A stretch of 46,256 nt of DNA from Planctomyces sp. SH-PL62 (GTDB taxonomy: Bacteria > Planctomycetota > Planctomycetia > Planctomycetales > Planctomycetaceae): positions 1 to 46,256 of the forward strand of contig CAMDEA010000054.1 in NCBI GenBank assembly GCA_945893045.1, in the 5' to 3' direction. This document shows positions 16,088 to 25,644 of this stretch, piece by piece (positions within the stretch are counted from its first letter, which is position 1; each line of letters begins with the position of its first letter). A program made the translations under genes and the position numbers. The notes below the pieces were generated by a model. It saw only the letters and a list, made by a program, of their open reading frames with translations. It searched no databases and was not told the origin of the DNA.

Positions 16088-16861
16088 ATGCCCGACTACA
16101 CCCGTATGGAATTGATGATCTGCTCGGCCGCACGCTGGTTGGAAGACGGCGCGATGGTTGTCGTCGGCACCGGTGCTCCGTGTGCGGCGGCGATGCTGGC
16201 TCAGAAGACCACCGCGCCGAATCTGACGCTGCTGTTCGAGGCGGGTGGCGTTGGTCCACTGTTGCCGAGGATGCCGATCAGCGTGGGGGACTCGCGCACC
16301 TTCTATCGCGGTCTGATGGCGACCAGCATGGCCGACATCATGGAGACGTGCCAGCGCGGCATGGTCGAGTACACGTTTCTCGGTGGAGCACAAATCGACC
16401 GCTTTGGCAATTTGAACTCCACCCAGATTGGTGACGACTATCAGCATCCGAAAGTGCGCTTGCCCGGCAGCGGCGGCGCGAATGATCTGGCGTCGTTCTG
16501 CTGGCGAGTGCTCGTGCTGACGCCGCATGACAAACGGCGGTTCGTGGAATGCTGCGATTTCGTGACGACTCCCGGTTATCTCACCGGCCCCGGCGCTCGT
16601 GAGGACGCCGGCCTGCCGCCGGGAACCGGGCCGTATAAGGTCATCACCGATCTGGCAGTGCTCGGCTTTGATGACGCGACCAAGCGGATGCAGGTCGAGT
16701 CGCTGCATCCAGGAATCACCCTGCAAGAGGTCCGCGACCGCACCGGCTTTGAGTTGTTGGTGCGCGACCCGCTCGAATCGACGCCGGCACCCGATCCAAC
16801 CGCGCTGGAGATTCTGCGGAACGAAGTCGATCCGCAGCGCTACATCATCGGCCGCGGGTGA
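16088..16861 (+). CDS. CoA-transferase beta-type subunit (glutaconate CoA-transferase B-like)
   Basis: 257 residues from ATG 16088, preceded by GGAGA. Motifs of family I CoA-transferase small subunits are present: VVVGTGAPCAAAMLAQKTTA, LLFEAGGVGPLLPRMPISVG, VEYTFLGGAQIDRFGNLNST with the conserved GGAQID-GN pattern, and RLPGSGGANDLAS, which resembles the glycine-rich CoA-site loop. The C-terminal part (TGPYKVITDLAVLGFDDATK, then LHPGITLQEVRDRTGFEL) is also typical. Such enzymes need an alpha subunit, and none is encoded nearby, so it may pair with a distant subunit or have been recruited to another reaction. Its stop codon lies inside a palindrome shared with the convergent DUF1501 gene. Confidence 0.85.
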   Translation: MPDYTRMELMICSAARWLEDGAMVVVGTGAPCAAAMLAQKTTAPNLTLLFEAGGVGPLLPRMPISVGDSRTFYRGLMATSMADIMETCQRGMVEYTFLGGAQIDRFGNLNSTQIGDDYQHPKVRLPGSGGANDLASFCWRVLVLTPHDKRRFVECCDFVTTPGYLTGPGAREDAGLPPGTGPYKVITDLAVLGFDDATKRMQVESLHPGITLQEVRDRTGFELLVRDPLESTPAPDPTALEILRNEVDPQRYIIGRG

Positions 16862-16922
16862 GCGGCACGGCGCTAGCCGCCGGTGGATGCTGAAAACCGG
16901 CGGCTAGCGCCGTGCCGCTCAC
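16858..16922. repeat. 27-bp inverted repeat (family GTGAGCGGCACGG), copy 2, carrying two stop codons
   Basis: Perfect arms 16858-16884 and 16896-16922 around an 11-base loop. The first TGA (16859-16861) ends the CoA-transferase gene; the mirror-image TGA (16921-16919, minus strand) ends the DUF1501 gene. Confidence 0.92.
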
Positions 16923-18361
16923 GCGAGCAACGCCTCGACCACGTTGCCATGCACGTCGGTCAAACGGAAATCACGGCCGGCGTGGTGGAACGTCAGGCGT
17001 TCGTGGTCCAGGCCGAGCAGATGCAGGATGGTCGCTTGCAGGTCGTGGACATGGACTGGGTTCTCGGTGATGTGGAAGCCGAGTTCGTCGGTGGCACCGT
17101 AGGTTTGACCGGGCTTGATACCTCCGCCGGCGAGCCACATCGTGTAAGCCTGCGGGTGATGGTCTCGGCCGAGGCTGCGGCCGAGCGCGGGATTGGTTTC
17201 GACCATCGGCGTGCGGCCGAACTCACCGCCCCAGATTACCAGCGTCTCGTTGAGCAATCCGCGCTGCTTGAGATCGGTGACAAGCGCGGCGGCGGCTTGA
17301 TCGGTCTTGCCGCAGTTGTTCTTCAAGTTGCCGGCAACGTCCGAGTGCGCGTCCCAGCCCTCGTTGTAGATATTCACGAATCGCACGCCGCGCTCGATCA
17401 TTCGCCGAGCCAGCAAGCACGCACGCGCAAACGACGGCTGAGCCGGATCGCAGCCGTACATTTTGAGCGTCGCTTCTGATTCCGACTTGAGGTCCATCAG
17501 TTCGGGAGCGGACGTTTGCAGACGAAACGCCATCTCATACGACGCGATGCGCGTCGCGATTTCGGGATCACCTTCCTTCTCCAGTCGCGTGCGATTCAGC
17601 GAACCGATCAAGTCGAGCGAATCGCGCTGCAACTTGGCATCGACGCCGGGTGGGCTCGACACATTCAGAATTGGATCCCCTTGATTGCGGAGCCGGACTC
17701 CGGTGTAGACGGTCGGCAGGAAGCCGCTCGACCAATTCGCCGCACCGCCGCTGATGCCGGCTCCGGTGGACATCACGACGAACGCCGGCAAGTCTGCGGT
17801 CTCGGCACCGAGTCCGTACAAGACCCACGAACCGAGGCTCGGCCGGCCAGGTTGCGAGAAGCCGGTGTTGAAAAAGATCTGAGCCGGAGCGTGATTGAAC
17901 TGATCGGTCCGCACCGACTTCACCACGCAGACGTCATCCACGATCTTCGCGAGATGCGGCAGCACTTCGGACAACTCGGTTCCGCATTGGCCATGCTTGG
18001 TGAATTTGAAGCGCGGTCCCAGGCAATTCGAGTCCGGACGGATGAAGGCGTAGCGTTGGCTGCCGACGACTTCGGGAGGGATCGGCCTGCCTTCGTACTC
18101 GGCCAGCTTCGGTTTATTGTCAAAGAGGTCGAGTTGACTCGGCGCGCCGGCCATGAAGAGATGAATGACCGCCTTGGCCTTGCCGTTGAAGTGTGACTTA
18201 AGCGGCGCGAGTGAGTTCGCGTCGCCAGCCACAGCACCACGAGCCATCGTGTTGGCCAGCAGACCACCGAGCGCGACTTTGCCCACGCCGACTCCGCAGT
18301 CGCGAAAGAAATGCCGGCGAGCCACGAGTGTCGAGGGATCAGGTCTCATCGAAGGATTCAT
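16919..18361 (-). CDS. DUF1501 domain protein, Tat-exported
   Basis: 480 residues. The N-terminus has a twin-arginine-like signal (ARRHFFRDCGVGVGKVALGG). The rest is the DUF1501 fold of the alkaline-phosphatase-like superfamily, with AKAVIHLFMAGAPSQLDLFD, FNHAPAQIFFNTG, PSLGSWVLYGLG, ETLVIWGGEFGRTPM, DHHPQAYTMWLAGGGIKPGQ and the closing HDLQATILHLLGLDHERLTF. DUF1501 proteins are multiplied in planctomycetes, and their genes usually follow those of DUF1549/DUF1553 proteins. That is so here: the partner ends at 18368, six bases before this ATG, so they form a two-gene unit. Function is unproven; an extracytoplasmic role in breaking down sulfated or complex polymers is often suggested from context. 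Confidence 0.93.
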   Translation of the reverse strand: MNPSMRPDPSTLVARRHFFRDCGVGVGKVALGGLLANTMARGAVAGDANSLAPLKSHFNGKAKAVIHLFMAGAPSQLDLFDNKPKLAEYEGRPIPPEVVGSQRYAFIRPDSNCLGPRFKFTKHGQCGTELSEVLPHLAKIVDDVCVVKSVRTDQFNHAPAQIFFNTGFSQPGRPSLGSWVLYGLGAETADLPAFVVMSTGAGISGGAANWSSGFLPTVYTGVRLRNQGDPILNVSSPPGVDAKLQRDSLDLIGSLNRTRLEKEGDPEIATRIASYEMAFRLQTSAPELMDLKSESEATLKMYGCDPAQPSFARACLLARRMIERGVRFVNIYNEGWDAHSDVAGNLKNNCGKTDQAAAALVTDLKQRGLLNETLVIWGGEFGRTPMVETNPALGRSLGRDHHPQAYTMWLAGGGIKPGQTYGATDELGFHITENPVHVHDLQATILHLLGLDHERLTFHHAGRDFRLTDVHGNVVEALLA

Positions 18362-18367
18362 GACAAC

Positions 18368-21028
18368 TCATTCCACATACAAGAAGCGATTTGAACTGAG
18401 CAACGATTGGCAGAGCAGGGCAAACGCCTGCCGAGCCGGATCAGGGGGAGTCGCGGTGTTTGGAGGCGTCGTTGCTGGCGGAGTCTTCGGCTGGAAAACC
18501 TCGGTCTGCGCCGTGACGAAGGCGACCGCTTCGGCGGATTCGGCTTCAGTCGGATCGGCTCCAAACACCAGTCGCCACGCCAACACGATTTGCGATTTCA
18601 CATCCGGGCCGGCGGTCGTGGCAATTCGCTGAGACAATTCGCGCGATTGGTCTTGCACGAACTCGCTGTTCATCAGGAAGAGCGATTGCGGCGAGACGGT
18701 CGAAGAGTTTCGCTGCGGGCAATTCGGGTCGAGCACCGGCGGGTCGAACGGGTCCATCACACTCAGCGGTCGGCTGCGACGAACTTGCACGTAGAGGCTG
18801 CGGCGGAATTCCTCACCGTTCAGCGGCACCAGTTTGTCGGGCACGCCATTGCCGTTGATGTTGTCGATGCCGAGCACGAATTGCCCAATCTCGTCCTGCA
18901 TCACCGGCACTGGTTTGCCGCCAAGCTTCGCATTCAACTTGCCACTGATCGCTAACGTCGCGTCGCGAACTTCCTCGGCTTGCAATCGACGCAACGGGAA
19001 GTGACTGAGCCAGCGATTGTCGGGATCAATGGTGTCTGAGGCGGAAGTGCGCGACGACGATTGACGATAGGCCGCCGACAGCAGCATCTGGCGATGAAGT
19101 GACTTCAACCGCCAGCCGCTGGCGACGAAATCGCTGGCCAGCCAATCGAGCAGTTCGGGATGCGACGGCCGCTCGCCTTGCACGCCGAAGTCGGCGGGCG
19201 TGCCGACCAAGCCTCGGCCGAAGTGCTGCATCCAGACGCGATTCACGAGCACTCGCGCCAGCAGCGGGTGTTGGCCAGAGGTGAGCCAGCGGGCGTAGGC
19301 GAGACGTCGCCCGCTGGTCGGAAGCGCGGAGTCGTCGGGGAGGATGTTGGACTGACGGCTTTCGGCGATCGGCTTTCGGCCGTCGGCCAAAATGGAAAGC
19401 TCGGCGGGTTCGAGTTGTTGCTTGGGTGCGAAGTGCTCGCCGCGCGAGAACAGAAACGTCGGCGGAATCACGTTCGGCGTTTCATTGAGGACCATCACGA
19501 ACTCTTCGGGAGGTTTCGTGCCGCGCAGTTCGGTGGCTTGCTTGCTGAAGGCGTTGACCTCTTCCGCCGCTTTTCCGTCATACAGCGGCAGCGTGCCGCC
19601 ATTGACGTTGATGCTGGGATGATCTTTCAGCAGCGCTTTTTGTTCGGGCGTCCGTTTGGCATCCGGCGTGTTGTGAGCCGTTCGCAATGCGCCGCGCAGC
19701 TCTTCCGGTTTCTTGAGGAGTTCCCGTTCGAGGATGCGCTGAATGTGTTCGTCGAGCTTCTTCTGGCGATCGGCGTCGACCTTCGCGGCGCTGGCTTCAA
19801 TCTCGGCCGCCTTGGCGCGGTCGGCGTCGGTGTAGAGCGTCACCAATCTCCCGTTCGGCACACGCCAGTTCTTCCAGTCGTAGGCTGGCTCGAAGATCGC
19901 GCGGAAGCGGTAGTAGTCCGCTTGCGTGATCGGCTCGTAACGGTGGTCGTGGCACTGAGAACATCCCAGGCTCAGTCCCAGCAGTGAGGTCGCGACGGTC
20001 TTAATCGTTTCCGCCATCACCGCGTTTCGCGCGAGGTTTTGATCGACCGCGCCGGAAGCGGTGCCATCGGGAGCCATTCGCAGGAAACCGGTCGCGACGA
20101 GCTTGTCGAGATTCTCCGGCGAGAGGTTCGCGTGCGGCAGCGGCACCAGTTCGTCGCCGGCCAGTTGTTCGAGCAGGAACTCATTGAAGGGCTTGTCGTC
20201 GTTGAACGCGCGAATCACGTAATCGCGATACTTAAAGGCCCAAGCCCGCACCGGGTCTTCGTCCGTGTAGCCATCGGAGTCGGCATAACCGGCCACATCG
20301 AGCCAATGCCGCCCCCAGCGTTCTCCGTAACGCGGCGACGCGAGCAGTCGGTCGATCAATCGTTCGTAGACATCCGGCTCCGAGTCATTGACGAACTCCT
20401 CAATCTCGTCGGGAGTGGGAGGCAGGCCGAGCAGATCAAAGGTCGCTCGGCGAATCAGCGTGCGACGGTCGGCTTCGGCGGCGAACGAGAGTTGCTTGAC
20501 TTCGAGCCGCGACAGCAAGAACGAGTCGATCATTGTCTCTCTTGGCCGACGAGTTCCGTCTGGAAGCGGCAGAGGGACGTGAGTAAGCCGAACAACCGGT
20601 TGAAACGCCCAGTGGTTTCGTTCCTCAGCGGTGAAGAAGCTCTCTTCAGGCTGCTCCGGTTCCGGAGCGGCGATCTTTGCACCGCTAGCGATCCAGCGAC
20701 GCAAGAGGTCTCGCTCGGCGGGAGTCAGCTTGCGTTCGACAGGCGGCATCTCGCCCGATTCGATTCGCTTCAGCAATAAGCTCTGATCGGGCTGACCGGG
20801 CCTGATGGCCGGTCCTGTCTCGCCCCCTTTTTCGAGCAGCCGCTTCAGCCGGACATCGAGCTTGGCTTCGGTCTTGCCCGCTTCACCGTGACACTGGAAA
20901 CAGTGAGCTTTCAAAATCGGCCGGACGTGCTTTTCAAACGTCAACTCCTGCGCGTCGGCCGCGAACGCCGACAGCGACGTCGCCACCCAGCACAGCCCCA
21001 ACAAACTACGAATCGCAAGACGAGTCAT
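18368..21028 (-). CDS. PSCyt1/DUF1549/DUF1553 cytochrome-like secreted protein
   Basis: 886 residues with a signal peptide ending in SAFAADA. A planctomycete cytochrome C domain (PSCyt1) follows, with the heme motif CFQCH at residues 43-47 and the distal segment [23 protein letters not shown]1549 starts at about residue 165 ([40 protein letters not shown]) and contains a second heme-type motif CSQCH. The C-terminal DUF1553 has [57 protein letters not shown], and [15 protein letters not shown] helical, charged stretch links the two halves. ATG 21028 is chosen because an upstream TTG at 21046 adds residues before a complete signal peptide. It is the first gene of the unit with the DUF1501 gene. 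It is likely an extracytoplasmic redox partner; the substrate is unknown. Confidence 0.94.
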   Translation of the reverse strand: MTRLAIRSLLGLCWVATSLSAFAADAQELTFEKHVRPILKAHCFQCHGEAGKTEAKLDVRLKRLLEKGGETGPAIRPGQPDQSLLLKRIESGEMPPVERKLTPAERDLLRRWIASGAKIAAPEPEQPEESFFTAEERNHWAFQPVVRLTHVPLPLPDGTRRPRETMIDSFLLSRLEVKQLSFAAEADRRTLIRRATFDLLGLPPTPDEIEEFVNDSEPDVYERLIDRLLASPRYGERWGRHWLDVAGYADSDGYTDEDPVRAWAFKYRDYVIRAFNDDKPFNEFLLEQLAGDELVPLPHANLSPENLDKLVATGFLRMAPDGTASGAVDQNLARNAVMAETIKTVATSLLGLSLGCSQCHDHRYEPITQADYYRFRAIFEPAYDWKNWRVPNGRLVTLYTDADRAKAAEIEASAAKVDADRQKKLDEHIQRILERELLKKPEELRGALRTAHNTPDAKRTPEQKALLKDHPSINVNGGTLPLYDGKAAEEVNAFSKQATELRGTKPPEEFVMVLNETPNVIPPTFLFSRGEHFAPKQQLEPAELSILADGRKPIAESRQSNILPDDSALPTSGRRLAYARWLTSGQHPLLARVLVNRVWMQHFGRGLVGTPADFGVQGERPSHPELLDWLASDFVASGWRLKSLHRQMLLSAAYRQSSSRTSASDTIDPDNRWLSHFPLRRLQAEEVRDATLAISGKLNAKLGGKPVPVMQDEIGQFVLGIDNINGNGVPDKLVPLNGEEFRRSLYVQVRRSRPLSVMDPFDPPVLDPNCPQRNSSTVSPQSLFLMNSEFVQDQSRELSQRIATTAGPDVKSQIVLAWRLVFGADPTEAESAEAVAFVTAQTEVFQPKTPPATTPPNTATPPDPARQAFALLCQSLLSSNRFLYVE

Positions 21029-21148
21029 CTGCAACGGCTCCCACAAAGGTCACAGAACACTGTAGATGCCGACGGCAAGGCATGACAGCCCTCGACTTGT
21101 TCGCTGGCGGGCGCGGGGATGGGCGCTCAATCGAGAAGGCAGTACGCC

Positions 21149-21694
21149 TTAGCGTTGCATCTCGGCCAGGATCGCCTGCTCAAGATCCGCATCGCGGCCG
21201 AGCGAAATCCAACCGGACGGGCTGCTCTGCCCAACGACGACATTGAGATCGCGTTCCAGCGGCGTGTTCTTGCGGAACGTCGCGGCCCCGGCGGTATTCT
21301 CGGCGACACCCAGCAGGTCTTCCTGTTCTTTGAACGCTTCGACTCCGACGAGGTAGCCGCCCTCCACCGGTGTGAGGTCCACGCGCACTTTGCGACGGAT
21401 GGACTGCAGCGTGCTTTCCAGGCGGTTGTACGCGCCGACCGAATCGCCATGCCACGGCTCCAATACGTTTGAGCCGACGCGATAGTCCGTCTCGATCACG
21501 CCGTCCAACCGGTTCTCGCGAGCGATCGGAAAATGAAAATCATGCAACGCATCGACCGTCCGCTCCCAGGCCGCGTGTTGCGAGTTCGCCGGCACAAACA
21601 CCGGGTTGGACACGATCATCGGACGCGACGAGGCACAGCCCGACGACAACGTCAGCAGCAGCAAACACCAACTGGAAAATCGGCCAATCGACAT
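21149..21694 (-). CDS. Predicted lipoprotein of unknown function
   Basis: 181 residues. The N-terminus MSIGRFSSWCLLLLTLSSGC carries a lipobox (LSSGC), followed by ASSRPMIVSNPVFVPANSQH. The mature part has AWERTVDALHDFHFPIAREN, DGVIETDYRVGSNVLEPWHG, a YNRLESTLQSIRRKVRVDLT segment and a Gly-rich beta stretch. The pattern resembles small outer-membrane-facing lipoproteins of planctomycetes. ATG 21694 is preferred because it starts directly at the signal peptide. Flanking gaps of 120 and 208 bases contain no other gene that I can support. Function unknown. Confidence 0.75.
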   Translation of the reverse strand: MSIGRFSSWCLLLLTLSSGCASSRPMIVSNPVFVPANSQHAAWERTVDALHDFHFPIARENRLDGVIETDYRVGSNVLEPWHGDSVGAYNRLESTLQSIRRKVRVDLTPVEGGYLVGVEAFKEQEDLLGVAENTAGAATFRKNTPLERDLNVVVGQSSPSGWISLGRDADLEQAILAEMQR

Positions 21695-21902
21695 GAATAG
21701 ACTCGCGCGGAAGAAGTGCTCGCGCCGGAGGGACGGAATGGGGGGCGGAATGTCGCAGCACTTCCCAAACCGGTAAAGACGAGTTTCGCCGTCGCGAAGA
21801 GGCAAAACAGAATCATGATTCACAGAATGATGAAAGCCGACGGCAGGATTTCAGGCAAACGGCGCGATCTGCGGTCGCTCGGGCTTCCATGATCTTGCCA
21901 AC

Positions 21903-23249
21903 CTACACCAACTCGCGCATCGGCTCGCGTTGTTCAACCAGGTATTGCGGGCGGCCGGTCGGATCAATCAGCGTCGTCGAGCGGGGATCAATGCCCAGGT
22001 TGTGATAGATCGTGGCAATGATTTCCTGCATGTGCGTCGGGCGGTCCTTGGCGACTTCACCCAGACGGTTCGTGCAGCCAATCGCCTGACCGGTGCGCAT
22101 TCCGCCGCCGGCGAGCAACGCACAACTGACTTGCGGCCAGTGATCGCGGCCCGCACCCGGATTGATCCGCGGTGTGCGGCCGAATTCACCCCAGACAACG
22201 ACCGTCACGTCGTCGAGCATTCCACGTTCTTCCAGATCTTGCACCAGCGCGGTGACGGCTTGATCGAGCTTGCCACCGTGATCGCGGACCAATTGGAAAT
22301 TCTGCCCGTGACTGTCCCAGCGGCCAAACGTCAGAGTGACGCAACGGACCCCCGCCTCGACCAAGCGGCGGGCCATCAGCAAGTGATCGTTGCAGGTCGG
22401 AGCACCGTCGTACTGGAATTGGTATGGCTTGCCGTCGCCGTACTTGGCTCGGACCAGCGGGTCTTCTTTCGAGACATCCAGCGCGTCGGCCAGCTTGCTG
22501 GAAGTCAGCACGCCGAACGCCGCTTGATTGAACGCATCGAGTCCTCGCAACATGCCGCTCGCATCCGCTTCGCGCTTGAGCAAATCGAGTCCGCCAAGCA
22601 ATGACTTGCGGTCTTGCAGTCGGTCGAGCGTCACGCCGTTGAGCGTCAAGTCGGCCATGCCCTGCCCGTCCGGTTTGAAGGACTGACAGGTCGCTCCGAG
22701 AAAACCAGGACCACCCGGTTCGGACCACGGGACATGTTGAGTCTTGGCCGCGAGAGCCACGAATGGCGGCATGGAGCGAATGACTGGGCCTTGCAGTTTC
22801 GTCACGACGGCACCGATGCTCGGCCGGCCGCCGATGGAGCGATCTTGGTTGCGATTCCAACCACTCAGACATTGATAGCCGTCGTGATTATCGACGCAGC
22901 CGACCACCGCGCGAACGGCCACGAACTTGTCGAACGCCGCCGCGATCCGCGGAAACGCCTCGCCGATTTGGATGCCGGGAACCTTGGTGTTGATCGGCTC
23001 GAACTCGCCTCGAATCTCTTTCGGAGCGTCGGTTTTAATTTCCCACATGTCCTGGTGCGGAGGACCACCACCCAAAAACACGTTAATCACGGCCTTGTGC
23101 CGATTGGTGGTCTCACTGCCGTTGGCTCGCATCACGTCGGCCAGGCCGAACCCGCCGACGGCTCCCAACGAAAAACCGCCGATCTTCAAAAAGCTACGGC
23201 GGTTGACTCCATCACAGTATTTCTGGCGGCGTCCGAAGAGTGTGAGCAT
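21903..23249 (-). CDS. DUF1501 domain protein, stand-alone
   Basis: 448 residues with an N-terminal export signal containing NRRSFLKIGGFSLGAVGGFG. DUF1501 motifs include AVINVFLGGGPPHQDMWEIK, PKEIRGEFEPINTKVPGIQI, VDNHDGYQCLSGWNR, GRPSIGAVVTKLQG, VTVVVWGEFGRTPRINPGAG, DHWPQVSCALLAGGGMRTGQ and a closing EIIATIYHNLGIDPRSTTL. It belongs to the subfamily with the GEFGRTPRIN-GRDHWP signature, also found in the protein at 29571. No DUF1549/DUF1553 partner is adjacent, unlike the other two DUF1501 genes here. ATG 23249 gives a short n-region before the RR motif; upstream extension would lack a signal. Confidence 0.92.
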   Translation of the reverse strand: MLTLFGRRQKYCDGVNRRSFLKIGGFSLGAVGGFGLADVMRANGSETTNRHKAVINVFLGGGPPHQDMWEIKTDAPKEIRGEFEPINTKVPGIQIGEAFPRIAAAFDKFVAVRAVVGCVDNHDGYQCLSGWNRNQDRSIGGRPSIGAVVTKLQGPVIRSMPPFVALAAKTQHVPWSEPGGPGFLGATCQSFKPDGQGMADLTLNGVTLDRLQDRKSLLGGLDLLKREADASGMLRGLDAFNQAAFGVLTSSKLADALDVSKEDPLVRAKYGDGKPYQFQYDGAPTCNDHLLMARRLVEAGVRCVTLTFGRWDSHGQNFQLVRDHGGKLDQAVTALVQDLEERGMLDDVTVVVWGEFGRTPRINPGAGRDHWPQVSCALLAGGGMRTGQAIGCTNRLGEVAKDRPTHMQEIIATIYHNLGIDPRSTTLIDPTGRPQYLVEQREPMRELV

Positions 23250-23452
23250 GATGGCTTCGTTCGGAAAAAGGCGGGAATTTGCGGTCGGTGGGCTAAGGAC
23301 GGTATCGGTCATATCAGCAGCCGTCAATTGATGAAAACCGGTCGCGACCGCCACAAATCGAGTCCGGCACAGACACGACCCGTCTTTATGATTTTGCCCT
23401 CCCAGGATTTTGCAAAATGCTTCGGCCCCCATTTGACCGGAAAGGAATCATC

Positions 23453-23899
23453 ATGAGTCAGCCACAGCCAGAGCCGATTGATCCCGCAAGGTTGCCGGAG
23501 TTGGCTCGCGCGGTCATCGCCGCCGATCACTTCCCGTACTTGGCCACGATCGACGGCGATCAGCCTCGCGTGCGACCGGTTTCGCCCGTGAGAACGGACG
23601 GCTTCACCGTCTACGTCGCGAACCTCCGCATGTACCACAAGACAGCCGAGATCGCCGCGAACCCGAACGTCGAGCTGTGCTATCTCGATGACAAGCATGA
23701 CCAAGTCCGCATTACGGGCGTCGCGGAGGTCGTCACTGAGCGGCCCGTTCTGCAAGAAATCTGGGATGCGAATCCGCTGCTCCGCCAGTATCTCGGCAGC
23801 TTGGAGAACCCGGCTCTGATCGTGTACCGCATCCGACCGCAGCAAGTCCGCTTTATGCGCGAGTGGGCGTTGAACTACCACGACGTGCCGCTGTCCTGA
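23453..23899 (+). CDS. Pyridoxamine 5'-phosphate oxidase-family (FMN-binding split barrel) protein
   Basis: 148 residues, ATG 23453 preceded by AAAGGA. The sequence FPYLATIDGDQPRVRPVSPV is the typical first strand pair of the PPOX split barrel, followed by FTVYVANLRMYHKTAEIAAN, VELCYLDDKHDQVRITGVAE and LIVYRIRPQQVRFMREWAL. Such small proteins bind FMN, F420 or heme and act as general reductases or stress proteins; true PdxH features are not evident. It is a single plus-strand gene between minus-strand genes, convergent with the gamma-glutamyltransferase gene only 8 bases away. Confidence 0.88.
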   Translation: MSQPQPEPIDPARLPELARAVIAADHFPYLATIDGDQPRVRPVSPVRTDGFTVYVANLRMYHKTAEIAANPNVELCYLDDKHDQVRITGVAEVVTERPVLQEIWDANPLLRQYLGSLENPALIVYRIRPQQVRFMREWALNYHDVPLS

Positions 23900-23907
23900 C
23901 TCGCGGT

Positions 23908-25521
23908 TCATCGCATCGCGGCACAAAGCCGGCCGTTCTCGTGTGCGACGGCGCTCAAGGTCGCGTTGCCGCCAGTGCGGGTGGTGTAGCCGAGTTGACC
24001 GAGTTCTTTGAGGTCAGCCTCCGGCCAATGCTTCTCGAATTCAAGCGTCGAGTTCCCTTCGGTGTGTGATCGCGGCGCGGCGAAAGAGTCCGCCAACGGA
24101 CGGCCCAGCAACACGAACTGCGTGAGCACCTCGAACATCGCGTTGGGGATTTTGCGTCCGCCTCGGCCGCCGACCGCGAGCACCGGCTGTCCCTCACGAG
24201 TCACGATCGTCGGACACATGTTGTGCAGCGGACGCTTCGCTGGGCCGGGCGAGTTCGGGTGATTCGGTTTCGTCTCGAAGCGTGACATGCCGTGACCGAA
24301 CGTCAGCCCCAGGCCATCGACGGTGACTCGTGCTCCGAAGCTCTCACCATGCGTCAGCGTCAGTGCGGCGAAGTTTCCTTGAGCATCGGCGGCACTCAAG
24401 CTGATCGTGCCCCCTTGCGGTTTCGGTGTGATGTCGTGAGTCAGAATCTTACCGGCCTGCACCACCGCCATGATTTGCTCGGCGCATTCGCGAGCATACT
24501 CGGCAGACAAGAGTTTGGCTGTCGGCACCGGCGAGAAGTCGGGATCGCCGAGCAGCGTCAGTCGATCTCGCCACGCCAGCCGCAATGCTTCCATGCGCGC
24601 GTGAGTGCGAGCCACTCCGTCTTCCATGCGGTCCCACTTCATCGCGGAAAGAACGCTCAATGCCTGCAAGACGGTCAGACCTCCTGCTGCGAGCGGTGCC
24701 GTGTGAATCGTGCAGTCGCCGATCGTCAGCGTCAGCGGTTGAACCTCGCGGGCCTCATAACTGGCGAGATCCTTCGCGGTCACGAGTCCGTCATTCTTCT
24801 GAAAGGCATCGGCGATCCGCTGGGCGATGTCGCCGCGATAGAACGATTCAACCGACCCGCGCTTCGCCAACATGGCGAGCATGTCGACCAGATCCGGATT
24901 GCAGAACCGTTCGCCAGCCGGCAGCGGCTTTCCGTCGCGCAGATAGAGCTTCCGAGACCCCTCATCTTTCGCGAACTGCGCGGCGGACGATTGAATCGAC
25001 GACGCCAGTCCGCCGGTCATGGGCAGTCCCTCGCGAGCCAACTGAATCGCTGGCGGCACGAGATCGGCCAACGACCGCGAGCCGTACTTGTCGAGGATCA
25101 ATTGCAGTCCCGCGAGAATGCCGGGGACTCCAGTCGCCAGCCAACCATATCGCTGACGAGTCCCCAGCGGTTCGAGCCGAGAAAACATGTCGGCCGTCGC
25201 GGCCGCCGGAGCCATCGAATTGAAGTCGATCGCCGTGATCCGTTTGCCACTCGCCGTGGCCAACATCGCCGAGCCACCATAGCCGCCGATCCCCGTCTGA
25301 TACGGAGCCGCAATCGCCGCCGTCAGCGCCGCCGCCACAATCGCATCGAACGCATTGCCCCCTTCGGCGAGCACTCGTTCCCCAACCTTTTCCGCCGTCG
25401 GCTCCCCTTTGATCAATCCTTTCGGAGACTGCGAATCGTCACCGGCCAGCAAGAAGTCCTGCGCCAGTAAAACTCCAGCGGTCGCACCCGCAACTCTGAC
25501 AAAACTTCTGCGTGTGAGCAT
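23908..25521 (-). CDS. Gamma-glutamyltransferase-family protein, Tat-type signal
   Basis: 537 residues. The N-terminus MLTRRSFVRVAGATAGVLLA is a Tat-like signal. The Ntn-hydrolase family plan follows: GGNAFDAIVAAALTAAIAAP, QTGIGGYGGSAMLATASGKR with the family IGGGG-like loop, ATGVPGILAGLQLILDKYGS, then the self-cleavage/nucleophile region GGTISLSAADAQGNFAAL with the candidate Thr, and the C-terminal oxyanion-type LAVGGRGGRKIPNAMFEVL. In the family the proenzyme cleaves itself before Thr and the enzyme splits gamma-glutamyl bonds. The region around the nucleophile differs from the common TTH motif, so the substrate may differ. The gene lies downstream of the amidase gene in the same orientation, separated by a 26-bp inverted repeat. 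Confidence 0.92.
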   Translation of the reverse strand: MLTRRSFVRVAGATAGVLLAQDFLLAGDDSQSPKGLIKGEPTAEKVGERVLAEGGNAFDAIVAAALTAAIAAPYQTGIGGYGGSAMLATASGKRITAIDFNSMAPAAATADMFSRLEPLGTRQRYGWLATGVPGILAGLQLILDKYGSRSLADLVPPAIQLAREGLPMTGGLASSIQSSAAQFAKDEGSRKLYLRDGKPLPAGERFCNPDLVDMLAMLAKRGSVESFYRGDIAQRIADAFQKNDGLVTAKDLASYEAREVQPLTLTIGDCTIHTAPLAAGGLTVLQALSVLSAMKWDRMEDGVARTHARMEALRLAWRDRLTLLGDPDFSPVPTAKLLSAEYARECAEQIMAVVQAGKILTHDITPKPQGGTISLSAADAQGNFAALTLTHGESFGARVTVDGLGLTFGHGMSRFETKPNHPNSPGPAKRPLHNMCPTIVTREGQPVLAVGGRGGRKIPNAMFEVLTQFVLLGRPLADSFAAPRSHTEGNSTLEFEKHWPEADLKELGQLGYTTRTGGNATLSAVAHENGRLCAAMR

Positions 25522-25554
25522 TAGGAAACTTCTCCGTTTCAAATTGTTGCCGAG

Positions 25555-25620
25555 ATTCGCGCTCCACTGAATTCGCGCGGCCCAAAACAAGGTGCCGCGC
25601 GAATTCAGTGGAGCGCGAAT
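25555..25620. repeat. 26-bp perfect inverted repeat between amidase and gamma-glutamyltransferase genes
   Basis: Arms 25555-25580 and 25595-25620 are exact reverse complements (outer ATTCGCGCTCC, inner AATTCGCGCGG) with a 14-base loop. It fills half of the 123-base gap between the amidase stop and the next gene's start. Confidence 0.9.
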
Positions 25621-25644
25621 GAATACCAAATCAGGCTGCACAGC

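Noticed and set aside
25555..25620. Intrinsic terminator at the amidase-gamma-glutamyltransferase gap
   Set aside because: The stem is strong but no T-run follows on either strand; it fits the repeat population better.
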